From contig CM060962.1 in assembly GCA_030765045.1 (NCBI GenBank), forward strand, positions 167,749,194 through 167,813,193: a stretch of 64,000 nucleotides of DNA, in the 5' to 3' direction. This DNA is from Tenodera sinensis (taxonomy: Eukaryota > Arthropoda > Insecta > Mantodea > Mantidae). Position 1 is the stretch's first letter. Every line of letters begins with the position of its first letter. Both the position numbers and the translations under genes were made by a program. A model generated the notes under the pieces. That model saw only the letters and a program-made list of their open reading frames with translations. It was not told the DNA's origin and did not search any database. Of the stretch, positions 35,567-46,660 are shown in pieces.

Positions 35567-38269
35567 TAGGGTCCGGATTTTGATGAAAAGTCATATTTTT
35601 TCTTAGTAGTCACAGACCATGCTTACTGCAAATTAAGTGCATTCTGGAACAAATACGATAGATATATGTGGTTTTTATAGGCCATCAAATGCGTTTTTAT
35701 AATAAAGTCATTTTTTAACATTTAGATGCATTTTCCGGTCATTTTCTTTCTTTCTCAGGAATTTATTGGGCATTTTAAAATAATTTGAGGTTAAAAGTTC
35801 ATTTATACCATATTTTATAAAATAGTAACTTTGTAAGTGTGACAATCATGTAATTAACACAGGTCAGCGTCTTAACAGTGCTGATGAATTTATGACGCAT
35901 CAATTCGAGGAATCGCCGATTACGTCATGCAATATGTGTGGATTGCACCAGTCAGGACTTCAGGAGCCAGAAGTGTTGCAGTAAGAGAGTAGTTTGTGAG
36001 GTGTGTAAATTTGTTGTGCTGTGGAATTGAGATGCCGAAACAAAAACAGTCAAGTGCATTCCGTTTGAAACAGTATGTTTCAGAGTTTGGCGGAAACATA
36101 TTCTCTACTGATGGAACTGTATTGTTCTGTAAAGTGTGCGAAATTAAAGTCGCTGCAGACAAACGGTTCACCGCACAACATGTTGGGCGGGAAAAACATT
36201 TGCGAGCTCCTCAAAATGTGAAAAAAGACAAGTGTCTCAGTCACTGTTAAAAGAAACTGCTTCGACATCAAGTAGCATGTCATCTTCCTTTCATGAAGAA
36301 TTATGAGAAGTGTTTCTTAGTGCAAATATTCCGCTACGAAAATTAAGTAATCCCAAATTACGAGATTTTCTTGAACGTCACACTGCCCATACGAGTACAA
36401 TTCCAGATGGATCAAATTTGCGTTAAAGTTAACTACAAGTTACCTACGTTATGAAGACACGTTAAACCGAATACGTGAACGTGTGAATGGGAAAAAAATT
36501 ATGTATCAATTGATGAGACAACCGATTCAGAGGGGCGTCATGTAGCCAATGTAGTGATAGGTACGCTAGAAGCTACTAGTGCCGGACAAATGTTTCTTCT
36601 GACCTCAGAGGTTATGGAAGCTGTTAACCACAGTCAGATATGCAAACTGTTCGATAAATCCATGTGTTTATTGTGGCCTAGTGGAATACAACAGGACAAC
36701 GTGCTCCTCTTCCTAACAGGCGCGGCGCCTTACATGGTAAAAGCGACAAAATCGATCCAATCATTTTACACTAACAAGGGACACCTTTGACCTCGAACTC
36801 TCGGAACCTCATGAAAACGGGCTCAGAATAACAATTAACCATAAACAAAACAGTGGTCTGTGTCATTTCCATGCAAAACGTTGCATTCTACTTCAAGTGA
36901 CATTTTAATAGAGAGAAACAAAGTACCAAGATATCAATACCATAGCAAGGAAATTATTTGTAATTCAATGACGTCAGTGTATCATTACATTTTGAATCAA
37001 CAGTGCCAAAAACTCTCTGCTTAAATTATTTACAATAGCGCAGAATACACATACTACATATCTGATAGTGCTTACATTAGTCCTCAAAGTGCAGATGAGA
37101 AATTTTGATGAAATGGTTAAAACAAAGTGGAAGAGAACAATGTACACACCTCATTAAAGCCGCATTATCACATTCCATATCACTTTCTCATTCACGCTGT
37201 CCAATATCAAAACTCACTCAAGATGGTGCATGTTACGTGTTTGGTCCATGCTTTTCATCGAATTGCGGAACAGGTCAGATCAACATTTCCAGAAATAGAT
37301 ACACAAATTTCCACAGTAAAGTAACTATTTTTGAAAGCACCAACCCGAACTATAGATTTGCCCCCGGCACCAATTTTAACACGCAGGGATACATGGTTAA
37401 CTGCATGTATATATACAACTGTGACAATTTTCAAATACTGAGAGAAGTGGTGAATAGCTTTGATAGGGCAGATTGTAAGGCAATTGAGAGCGCACAGGAT
37501 TTCTTTTCTGATTCTCAAATCCAAGGTAAACTAGCTTTCATTATATCAAATTTTGCATTTTTGACGGAAACCATAACCCGCCATGAAGAAAGTGGTACGA
37601 CATTGGATAAGTCGATTAAGTTAGTGAGGATTGCGGAAGAGAGGATACAAAATGTAATAGGTGAGATTGAGGACAAAATTAGACAGAAACTAAAATTTGT
37701 GTTGGACAAAAACAAAGGATACCAAACAGTTTGTCAGATTGCCGATATGTTGTTAGGAGAAAACTTCAGAACTGATATTTTTGAACAGGATTTAACAGGC
37801 AGTGGCATGTTTTTCAAATATTCACCTATAACATCTGTGGAAGTGGAGAGAAGTTTCTCAGAGTATAAAACAGTTTAGCTGACAACCGCCGTTCCTTTAC
37901 TTTTGATAACTTGAAGATGACCATGGTGGTGTACTGCAACTCTAAGTAAGGGTATGTTTTGGCTAATGGGTACAGTAACTTATTTTTCATATTTTATAAA
38001 ATTGAAAATGATCTGATGAATTTTGAATTTATTTATTATTTAGTAGCAATAATTGCATTATTTACTAAGAAAGTTAATTTTAGAATGTGGTTATTGGAAC
38101 CATATATTTATTATTTGTCTATGACAGTTATGAATTTATTATTGTGAAAGAAATTGTTAAGTTTTGTTAGGCCATTTTTTTACATTTTATGTGCATGTTT
38201 ATTATATTTTAAGGGCATCTTATAGCTCTCTTTTTAGAGAACTTTTAGGCCAACAACTTCCGGGCCCTA
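35567..38269 (+). mobile_element. complete hAT DNA transposon (decayed)
   Basis: The 2703-bp element has inverted ends TAGGGTCCGGATTTTGATG (left) and TAGGGCCCGGAAGTTGTTG (right, inverted). It is flanked by a perfect 8-bp duplication CTCATGAT (35559-35566, 38270-38277). Eight-base duplications and TAGGG/CAGGG ends are standard for hAT. It carries one transposase gene with several frameshifts. Confidence 0.95.
36032..37950 (+). pseudogene. hAT transposase with N-terminal BED finger, broken
   Basis: The start at 36032 (MPKQKQ) is followed by a BED-type zinc finger (C33, C36, H50, H56) like that of the CGGBP1-like hAT group. A frameshift near 36240 truncates the first frame at 73 residues. The family sequence continues in other frames with SIDETTDSEGRHVANVV near 36508-36560 (first catalytic-D region), an RSTFPEIDTQ block, and PILTRRDTW near 37370-37395, where the usual ILTRWGTW is damaged. 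The C-terminal dimerisation block (TSVEVERSFSEYKTV) reaches 37878. A lost T there puts the last DNRRSFTFDNLKM block in another frame, to about 37950. Confidence 0.9.
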
Positions 38270-38277
38270 CTCATGAT

Positions 38278-38875
38278 GTATGTCAGTGTACGGAATATGC
38301 GATGCTCCTCTGAGAGAAAAATACCAGACGAGTCAGCCGCTAAGGAAGGTAGGCCACCCACCAAACGGTATATGGGCCCTAGTCCAGTTTTACTTTTACC
38401 AAAACGTATTGCTTACGTTCTTAGACAGACGAATTTAGAGAAACAGCCGCTTAAGGGACAGAACGTACTTCTCGCTAAAGTACACCTCAAAAATATACGA
38501 CTCGTTTACTGAGAGCGAAACCGATTTTACAAACCTTTTATTAGAGTATGCATAGTAATGTTATTCAGTAAACGCCTTTGAAAAAACGGACCTATGTATC
38601 GTATGAGTACATGAACAACACCAGGTAAAAAGAAAATGGCGGATTCTTGTACTTGGAGCCGGGTTGGCTGCAAAAAATGACAGACACGCCTTATCCACCA
38701 TGGACCCGTATAGTCAAAACGCGCAAACTATTAAATGAGGCGTTGAGCGCAACAGTGGCCCAACCACTAAATGTACATAATGGAGATAATGGAGCGTAAA
38801 AAATATCTGTGATATAAAAGTTTTATATTGACTTTAATAACTAAGCAAGAGTCATGATATTTGGAAATTTTAATC
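38278..38875. other. non-coding sequence
   Basis: 600 bp with one 79-codon open frame (38273-38512) that begins inside the hAT target duplication. No domain recognised. Confidence 0.4.
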
Positions 38876-38887
38876 AGTATAGCACCG

Positions 38888-38888
<1 letters not shown>

Positions 38889-38928
<40 letters not shown>

Positions 38929-39102
38929 TAACGACGCTGTCAATTGCCAGGATCACATCAGCGTCGCCGGTGTGCCGGAATTTTGTCCCGCAGGAGTTCT
39001 TTTGCATGCCAGTAAATCTACTGACATGGAGCTGTCATTTTTAAGCACACTTAAAAACCATCGGCCTGGGCCGGGTTTGAACCCGCGACCTTGGGATCAG
39101 TA
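38889..39102 (-). mobile_element. SINE family S1, 5'-truncated, with (TA)n tail
   Basis: The body is almost identical to 14845-15079. The sense strand lacks the A box and begins just upstream of the B box. The opposite edge is about 16 TA units instead of an oligo-T run. The 13-bp duplication AGTATAGCACCGA flanks it exactly (38876-38888, 39103-39115). Confidence 0.93.
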
Positions 39103-39115
39103 AGTATAGCACCGA

Positions 39116-40115
39116 CATTGTGATACATAGTTACATACATGCAGGAAGATTTGGCCACTGTTTCTATCCAGGAAGCCAGATTCAGTTCCATGCAATAACA
39201 CACTTCTCATGCCATCTGCCGGTGGTTGTAGAAATGTGGTATAGGCCACTACTACTCTCCTAGATTTTGATATGGAGAACATGTCTGTGCTAATAACTCA
39301 GTTTCTGAATTTTTGTGGGTTGGGCCTCTGTTGCGCTCAACGCCTCAAATAACGGCTTATTTAAATTTCGGCGTAAACTACTGTCATACAACTCAAATAA
39401 CATGCATAATAGCTTCTGCCATTTAAGTAATAATATTAAAATGTCCAGAAAAGGTTTAAAACTGCCTTAAAGGGCTAAATTACGCTCGAAAAGTCGCGAG
39501 GTGGCAATAGCATGGCACCTGGAGTACTAGCTTTAGGGTTTGAACTAGAAGTGTGCTTTCAGTCAAACCTACAACTATAAATAGTTGAATAGAATTATGA
39601 CCGCATTCTGTGCGATTGTTCCCGGGACAGGGTTCACGTCTCGACATTGTACAATTTTTTTTCTGTTCATCAAAACTTGGAAATCAAATTCACAATAATC
39701 TAATTTTAAAGTCTCTGAGTGTTTAGGACATAATTTCAAACGCTTTTGGTTGTCTGCATTTTCTAATAGAATAGGTGTAATGATTTCTGCCGCATTGTAC
39801 TGCCATGATGTAGTGTGTTATTATGAATGCCAACTCCCTTCATTCTCTACATGTATGCTGTCGCACGATAGTTTGTACCATTCCTTCACCATGTATTCGA
39901 CAGACAAGTACGTTGATATGACTTTGATCTACGGAAAGGAAAGAGCCAATGTACAGTCAGCTCAACATCTATACCAGGAGAGGTATCCTCATATGCAACA
40001 ATACCATAAAGTCGAAATAAAACAACTACCAATTCAAATAATAACAGCTTTGCACATGATAATTGTTCAACTAACATTATTTGTAAATATTACGCAGTAA
40101 AAAAATCGTACATGC
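39116..40115. other. non-coding sequence
   Basis: No recognised gene. The open frame at 39750-40100 (116 codons) lacks domains and has AT-rich composition like its surroundings. Confidence 0.4.
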
Positions 40116-40117
40116 AG

Positions 40118-40205
40118 GGGATTCGAAGTACCTTTACTCGTACAATACATGGTTACTTATGAATCTTGCGCTCGTTCCAATTGAGCTACCTAGTAACTTC
40201 AGAGA
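40118..40205 (-). mobile_element. tRNA-like SINE fragment
   Basis: The minus strand contains TAGCTCAATTGG (A-box-like) and CTTCGAATCCC (B-box-like) in the right order and spacing for a tRNA-derived promoter. It does not fold into a convincing tRNA by eye and is more likely a decayed SINE head. Confidence 0.45.
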
Positions 40206-42637
40206 TAACCGAAGACAAGTACATCCACGTTGAATACTTGGGCGGAACCTAGCATAGGGGCCAAGTTTTCATGAGTATAAAATGCAGATTGCATAAAACT
40301 GGAAAATAAGGGGCAGCTGATTCACCTGGTACGTATATACAAAGGTAACAGCACCAACCGCTAGAAGGTAAAAACAAATGGACATTAGGTTGAATAAGTG
40401 CTGCAAGGAGAATCGCAATGTAACCACGAGTCACTCTTTCGCTACCGCTGATCTAAATGAACACATTTCTTTCGAGTACGGAGAGATACATGTTGCTAGG
40501 AGATGATTTAACCCAATTTTCCGCGTGTCAGCTGTTTAAAATTGGCAAAGCTCTATGATACTGTACAGAGAATATTATCCTCTCCAGGTAGCAGCATGCT
40601 TTAGCAGTCTTGTAGCAATGTTCATGTTCTTGCAAATATCCCTGGGGTACTGGAAGATATTCCTTGCCAAATCTCCATTCGTCTCTTGAGCCTGCAATAG
40701 GCAGTCTAAGCATACAAATAAGCCAAGAGAGAATGCATTGCACGTAGAACAGCAAGCACCCGCTTCTACTTCTGTTAGAACAAGACACTTGTGTGCTTCA
40801 GAGCTTTCATCTGTCGCACTCTTAGTCAAATCAATCCAACTCTCTTTCATTGTTTTAGGGGCTAGTGAGCGTGTAACGTAAAGCTTAGATGTTTTGTGTA
40901 AACCAAGAAATGACTCAGAATGCTCTATAACAATGATTCCCTAACTGCAGGATCAGGAACGATTTATAGGAGGCACAGACAGACTGCTAGGAAGAAAAAG
41001 AAAATATGAGGTATGGCACACAAGGAAAATATTAATTATAATTACCTACGTTAATATTTTATGACATTGAAAACACTACAGCATTGTTGTAAATTATGTT
41101 TAAAATGCATATTGATTCTTATTTCACATAAATGCATTTATATTATACATGCGTTGTTTAATTCAAATGTTCCTTTTGATAAATTAATGACTTCAAAAGA
41201 TTAATTTAGTTTAATTTTCAGTTGTTTTTTTTTTTTTCCCCCTAAGGACAACATACAGGAACTGAAACAGCAGTTTATTCATGTATGGTTATTTTTATAC
41301 ATTTAAAATTACTTTCCTATTTTTAGCAACTATCCAGCAATATATTTATTAAAATGAGTTATTATATTACTGTGAACATTTACACCCTCCGATTTATTAC
41401 ACATTACAGACGTGGTCAAATTCTTAGATTAAACTTTGTAAATTACTATATCTTACATTATTTAGCACATTTTAAAATGAAACACTCGCTGTTACCGCAT
41501 TTAGGTGTTTCAAGCAACCCAGCTAAGAAAAACACTAATTTTCCTAGTTTTTATCCTTTCACGTTGAAATTTTATAGGCAGTATATACACTATACCAAGT
41601 TTGGAGCACCTTGGTTTGAAAGATTACAAATTTCTACATGAAAAGTTATACTAATCTTTTACAATTTTAGTATGCCCCACACCATTAACCATTTGGAAAA
41701 TGTTAATAAACCTGAAATTCGGCACTAAGGGCAACAATATGAAAACACTCACGTCAGTGTATTTGGCTGATTCTTAAATATTCAATAAAAATAAATAAAA
41801 TTGTATGAGCAAGCTGCAAATTTCATTTTCTTACAAGTTCCTAATCTATTTTTGTTTTTTCTTCTTACTGACAGTCAAAATACATAAAAGGGCGTTATAT
41901 ATTTTTATTCTAAGTAGGAAAGGGTTGAAAACTTAATTCCATGGAGCTGATCGCATGTTAAAAATGCTATAAAAATTATTTTTGAGAACATAACCTTTAA
42001 ACATTTAGTCTGTTGTGCATTTTTCGAATTGACCTTGTTCAAAACTGCCCAGCTGTATACATGGGACTCTATGCTAATCTTTTCTGTTCTGCTAAGTGTT
42101 TTGCCAGCTTTAGTCTCCCGCGAGCAGTTTTAGCACTCTTCTGTACTAATACTGCACTACATTGCGGACGATGCTCGTCTCTCATGACACTGATTAATTA
42201 CTTTGACACTCAGGCAAACTAACACCTCAAATTTACTTTCCGTTTCTTTGTTGGTTCACATCCCGTATTTAATTGGGTTCTAGCTCTAAATTCCAGTATC
42301 TTCTTTGATTCAGAAGTACCTTAGGGCATTCACGAAGTCACAGAATACAAGAATCCATTTGCATTTTGGGTTTTACTTAAAACTCATCTCCTGAGCAGAT
42401 CAGTAGAAACTAAGCTTTGGTAGATAGATATGATTTTGTGAAGCACTTCCTTTGTAAGTGAAATGGTTTTGGTTTGAAAGACAAAAAAGATAACTAAAAA
42501 AAACAGTGTCAGGAGTGACAGAGAGACGAATATACACTGCATACAATGCTACTGTGGTTAAAAGTTCGGCCTTATAGGATAAAAATTAGCAAATTTAGTG
42601 TGTTACACAGATGGACTACCCAAAATCATGCCACACA
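40206..42637. other. non-coding sequence
   Basis: 2.4 kb. A minus-strand frame of 91 codons (40575-40850) is cysteine-containing and less AT-rich than its surroundings, but no family is recognised and a competing frame overlaps it. The rest is AT-rich and featureless. Confidence 0.4.
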
Positions 42638-42647
42638 ATCCGTTTTA

Positions 42648-43111
42648 GGCTGGCCCCGTAGCGCAGTTGGTAGAGCACTTGCCTGCTGTGCAAGGGGTCC
42701 CGGGTTCGATTCCCGGCAGGAAGGTAAGCATTTTTCTCCATCCAGGATTATTGCTCATCCTTCCCTGAGTCTGGAAGTATAATGGCGACGCCGTGGCTGA
42801 GTGGTTAGACCAATCGCCTATCACCTACCACCTAGGTGGGACCGGCATGTGGTACTCGTGGTGGACGAAGCGGCGTCTGGGCGGGTGTTCTCCGGTTTCC
42901 CCCGCCATTCATTCCACCAATTGCTCCATTAGCACCTGCCTTTCATATCGTCCTCTTCCTCACTATCATACCTGTTGCTTGGCTGACCACCTGCTTCCAG
43001 GTCTTCACTCTATCTGGTCCAAAGGTCGCTCTGCTCTTCGACAGGTGTCAGACCCTAGGCTGGCTTGTAAGTCCTAGATAAGGGGAGGTTAATCAGGGAA
43101 AGAAGAAGATG
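42648..43111 (+). mobile_element. double-headed SINE (S4 head + S3-like head)
   Basis: The first tRNA-like unit has TAGCGCAGTTGG (A box) and GGGTTCGATTCCC (B box) at about 42653-42720, followed by a short linker ending GAGTCTGGAAGTATAAT. A second tRNA-like head, GCCGTGGCTGAGTGGTTAGA, starts at about 42790 and leads into an S3-like body and a different 3' end. One duplication (ATCCGTTTTA at 42638-42647 and 43112-43121) bounds both heads, so they moved as one unit. Confidence 0.88.
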
Positions 43112-43376
43112 ATCCGTTTTAATACCCATAAAGAAAAACTGAAAATGGAATATCATAATTTAAAGATTGAACTTTCTAAAAAAAACAACAAAAAACAGAT
43201 AGTTCCACATTTTAAGTCCATTTTTCCACGCGAATTGCCTTAATATTTAATCTCTGGCCACTTTGCATAATATGAATGTATTAGCAAAAATAAAGTGAGA
43301 CTGTAATTATTATTTATTTGTGCCAACAAACTTACTGTTGGTGTTCTTAAACACACAAGCCGTGTGTGGGAAATGA

Positions 43377-43640
43377 TTGAGAGGTAGAATCGGAACTGAA
43401 AAATTCAATGCCACATAAAGTGTTTACGATAGTAGGTCGCCATTAGGGTAATTGTCTCCGATGTGAGACTGCCTTAGTGGTTTACCGGGAGAAATACGAA
43501 TCGGCTTGGAGAATTCAATGTCACTCTGGCAGGTTGTCACCGTAGTTTAATGGTTAGAGTACCCGTCTGGTAAGCGGAGGGTCTGTAGCTCAAATCCCAG
43601 CTGTGGCACTGAATTTTTCAGTTCCGATTCTACCTCTCAA
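43377..43640. mobile_element. inverted-repeat element containing a tRNA-like unit
   Basis: Two 38-bp arms (43377-43414 and 43603-43640) are almost perfect inverted copies, starting TTGAGAGGTAGAATCGG. A diverged third copy of the left arm lies near 43496-43523. A tRNA-like sequence fills 43535-43608, directly next to the right arm. No target duplication was found. Confidence 0.75.
43535..43608 (+). tRNA. tRNA-like sequence, Thr-type anticodon, probably a SINE head
   Basis: The acceptor pairs TGTCAC with GTGGCA. The A-box region (TAGTTTAATGGTTAGAG) and a B-box-like CTCAAATCCC are present, and the anticodon loop CTGGTAA places GGT at the anticodon. The T arm is imperfect and the unit is embedded in a repeat, so a working tRNA gene is unlikely. 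A covariance-model scan would settle it. Confidence 0.35.
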
Positions 43641-43857
43641 AGTGGCTCTGTATTAGAGGTCATATTATATTGGAACTATTTTACAAATCTCTGAGCGAGT
43701 TTTTCATCAGATTTTTACTGACCAGGCAACAATTATTACAATAATGTAACTAGCTAATTTCTAAAATTCATCATTCCTATAAACACTGCCATCATAGAAA
43801 CGTTAGAAAATGTTTAGCAAAGATACAGCGCAGCTTAGTAATTTTACACAATATAGT

Positions 43858-43862
<5 letters not shown>

Positions 43863-43920
<58 letters not shown>
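43863..43920. repeat. (AT)n microsatellite
   Basis: About 29 AT units. Confidence 0.97.
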
Positions 43921-43927
<7 letters not shown>

Positions 43928-44095
43928 CTATCGCGCACTAACAAATTTTCTCGTAATGATGTTTAACAATGCGTAATTAACGATTAATTTTATTGAAATA
44001 TATTTTCAAGAATTAGGTTATGAATAAATTTAGACTAGTAACTTAGCCACCTCTGTATTCTCAAATGAGTGAAAGTACTAACGCACTAAAGTCGT

Positions 44096-44435
44096 CTTTT
44101 CAGCACGGTGGTAGCGCTGCTGCTTATCAAGCGGGAGACCCGGATTCGGTTCACGGTACCGACGTGGGGAATTTCTCTCGCTGGGAGACCTGGTCCGGGG
44201 TGCACTCAGCCTCCTTAGGTCCCTGAGGGGCGAACTGAGCAGCTACTTGATTGAGAAGTAGCGGCCCCTGGCTGGGAAGACCGCACAACCAGCCGGGAGG
44301 GCCCGGTGCGCTGACCATGTCCCCACCTCCAATACTGCACTCCATTCACGACGCCTGTGATAGGCAGAGGTGAGGGACGCAGCGGCCGGAAGGTGGGCCT
44401 CGTCCCAGAAAGGGTTGTTTCCCCTGCGGGGGAAT
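44096..44435 (+). mobile_element. SINE family S2, sense orientation
   Basis: A decayed tRNA-like head (GGTGGTAGCGCTGCTGC, then CCCGGATTCGGTTC) is followed by the S2 body and 3' domain (GAAGTAGCGGCCCCTGGCT, GACGCCTGTGATAGGCAGAG). Candidate flanking ACTAAAGT motifs lie at both sides but are not a clean duplication. Confidence 0.85.
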
Positions 44436-44840
44436 AATTAATGTACTAAAGTACTAATGATTGCGTGGGCTGTGAGAACTGCAGGTGGTAGCATTGGAGA
44501 AGTTTAAAAACCTCTCCATTAGGCCAAATCACCACACGGTAGTTGCACGTCAATTTATCTAAGCACGTTTGATACTGGAATTCTACAGCCAGGTATTTCT
44601 TACTGTCTTACTCCCTTCAAAGTCACACAACTACTAAAATGTGATTAAACTAAAAGCAAATTTCCAGTATAAGAGTGCTACCGAGCAAATTATGTTTTGA
44701 TCCTCTTATTTGCAGGCACTGGATATCAATCCGGTGTTGAAAATCAGGAAATGAAGTCATTTATGTGTACAACTTAATCATATTTAGTGCAAGTAATTAA
44801 AAGCATTGAAGCTGAATTCTTTTAAAGTGATGATCATCGC

Positions 44841-45440
44841 ATGAAACTTAATTGCCAGCATTCTTTTAAACCTTCATCGCTGGCTTTCACTGGATGTTAG
44901 GAACGCTTTTGAAAGTCCCATTGCCCTCATCGTCTGGTAGTCGACTGCCAGGATTCTTGTTGGTCGTGGTTTTAAAGGTTTTGAGTCTTGGCTTATTCCA
45001 TGGTCACAATTGCAGAAATGATTGGTAACAGCAGATTTATCCAATTGTTTTAATTTCATGTTTCTTTTAAACTTTTAAAATCAGTCCAGTTGCGTCACAT
45101 TTGGCTATTTGGGAAAGTATCTTCATTGTTTGCAATCTGAACGAAATTGTCAATTTTGAAATCCCGCCACTTGATCCATTTCTGCAGTTATTAAACCCAT
45201 TTACCGAAGAGAGAAGTAGTATCATGGAGTTCCAGAGATGTCACTAGTTCCAGTCCCGAGTGATACAGCATCCAGTCACCAGGGGTGCGGGGAGTTGCCG
45301 ATCTCGCTACCTCTTGCTACGCCCAACAAGCCTCGCAATCCAATACCAGAGGATGAAGGCAATGAGGCCTTTGAAAGCGCTCGTAAGGGCCAGTGGAGAA
45401 CAGTGATGTTTTAAAAGAATGCTGCCAGCTGAAGTTTCAT
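44841..45440. mobile_element. 600-bp element with about 100-bp inverted arms
   Basis: The left arm (44841-44943) starts ATGAAACTTAATTGCCAGCA. The right arm (45340-45440) is its diverged inverted match, ending TGAAGTTTCAT. The interior has no coding potential. It looks like a foldback or MITE-type element; no target duplication was seen. Confidence 0.6.
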
Positions 45441-45497
45441 ATTTAGAGCAGCTTGCTATTTTCTAGAACAATGCCACATTGGGAAAATATAAATTAG

Positions 45498-45625
45498 AAA
45501 AATCCGATGTGTTGCACTCTCATGACTTTCTCTCCTCTTGCACTAACCAATCTTAAAAACTCTTATCTTATCTTCGTGTTAGTTGAGATAAACATTTGCA
45601 GAAATTATCTTATTGCTCGTTTTCT
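45498..45625 (+). repeat. dispersed repeat D
   Basis: Matches 9743-9930 (without the E insertion there) and, more weakly, 59335-59385. Shared edge motifs are ATCCGATGTGTTGCACTC and CATTTGCAGAAATTATCTTA. No coding potential. Confidence 0.5.
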
Positions 45626-46069
45626 TGCACGTGTAACGGGAATGTGGGAATACATTAGGCTTTGAGCGATACACAAGTCTTTTAAAGCTTTCAAATTCCG
45701 TTCTCTTTGAATGGTTAACATAAAAAAATGAATAGCGATGTGCCTTTAACAGAAGTGTAAGTTCTCCAAAACTTACACATATAACGAGGAATATACAAAA
45801 AAATTATTCAGATATAAATTGTGTGTTTTAGCGAGATCTACATATTCTGTACAGTAAGATTTTGTGTAGCTCTTACGGTTTACGAGTTATTCAAAAGTCA
45901 TCCAGGGTAAACAGGACTACATAAGCTATAACCAGAAAATTCAAACTGTACATTTCATTTGTCATAAAAATATCTTAAACATATGACATTTTAATCAAAA
46001 TCGTTACAGCCCTTTTTCAAGAAAATCAAAATTTTCGAAAAATTTTTGATGTAAAGGGTAGTTTAGGGT

Positions 46070-46473
46070 GGGGCTATTTTCTTCAAAATCTTCGTGTCGC
46101 ATCCTTGAAAGACATTAAACTCAAATACCAACTTTGGTTTTTAACCGACATTTCGTTTTTGAGTTATGCTATCCACAGACCAACAGACCAACAGACCAAC
46201 AGACCAACAGACCAACAGACCAACAGACCAACAGACCAACAGACCAACACACCAACACACCAACACACCAACACACCAACACACCAACACACCAACACAC
46301 CAACACACCAACACACCAACACACCAACACACCAACACACACCAACACACACCAACACACACCAACACACACCAACACACACCAACACACACCAACACAC
46401 ACCAACACACACCAACACACACCAACACACACCAACACACACCAATACACACCAACACACACCAACACACACC

Positions 46474-46513
<40 letters not shown>

Positions 46514-46660
46514 AACACACACACGGGCCTTTTTATAAAAATGCTTTTTTTATTCAAGGGGTCTCAAAACATATTTCCGGTGAAATCTCGACATCGAATT
46601 TTTGGGTGGAACACAATATTTCCTTCCACTTATCAGTAGAGAAAGTAAAAAGAACAGCTG
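46070..46660 (+). repeat. repeat G with central graded CA-rich array
   Basis: A left block (TTCGTGTCGCATCCTTGAAA, shared with 1530) and a right block (ATTTCCGGTGAAATCTCGAC, shared with 10130) flank the tandem array at 46175-46524. Two unrelated loci carry the left and right blocks next to other CA-rich sequence, so the microsatellite is part of the dispersed element. Confidence 0.55.
46175..46524. repeat. graded minisatellite: 8-mer, 8-mer variant, 10-mer, (CA)n
   Basis: About nine CAGACCAA units are followed by about eleven CACACCAA units, about fourteen CACACACCAA units, and then (CA)n. Each block differs from the previous one by one substitution or one CA insertion. The long Thr/Pro/His and Cys/Val open frames on both strands are artefacts of this array. 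Confidence 0.97.

Noticed and set aside
40575..40850. Cysteine-containing 91-codon minus-strand frame as a host exon
   Set aside because: No family resemblance, a competing overlapping frame, and no convincing splice sites.
42653..42725. Functional tRNA gene
   Set aside because: A and B boxes are good, but the unit is the head of a SINE with a target duplication and the anticodon arm is degenerate.
42546..43081. Three open frames (78-94 codons)
   Set aside because: They are read-through of the double-headed SINE.
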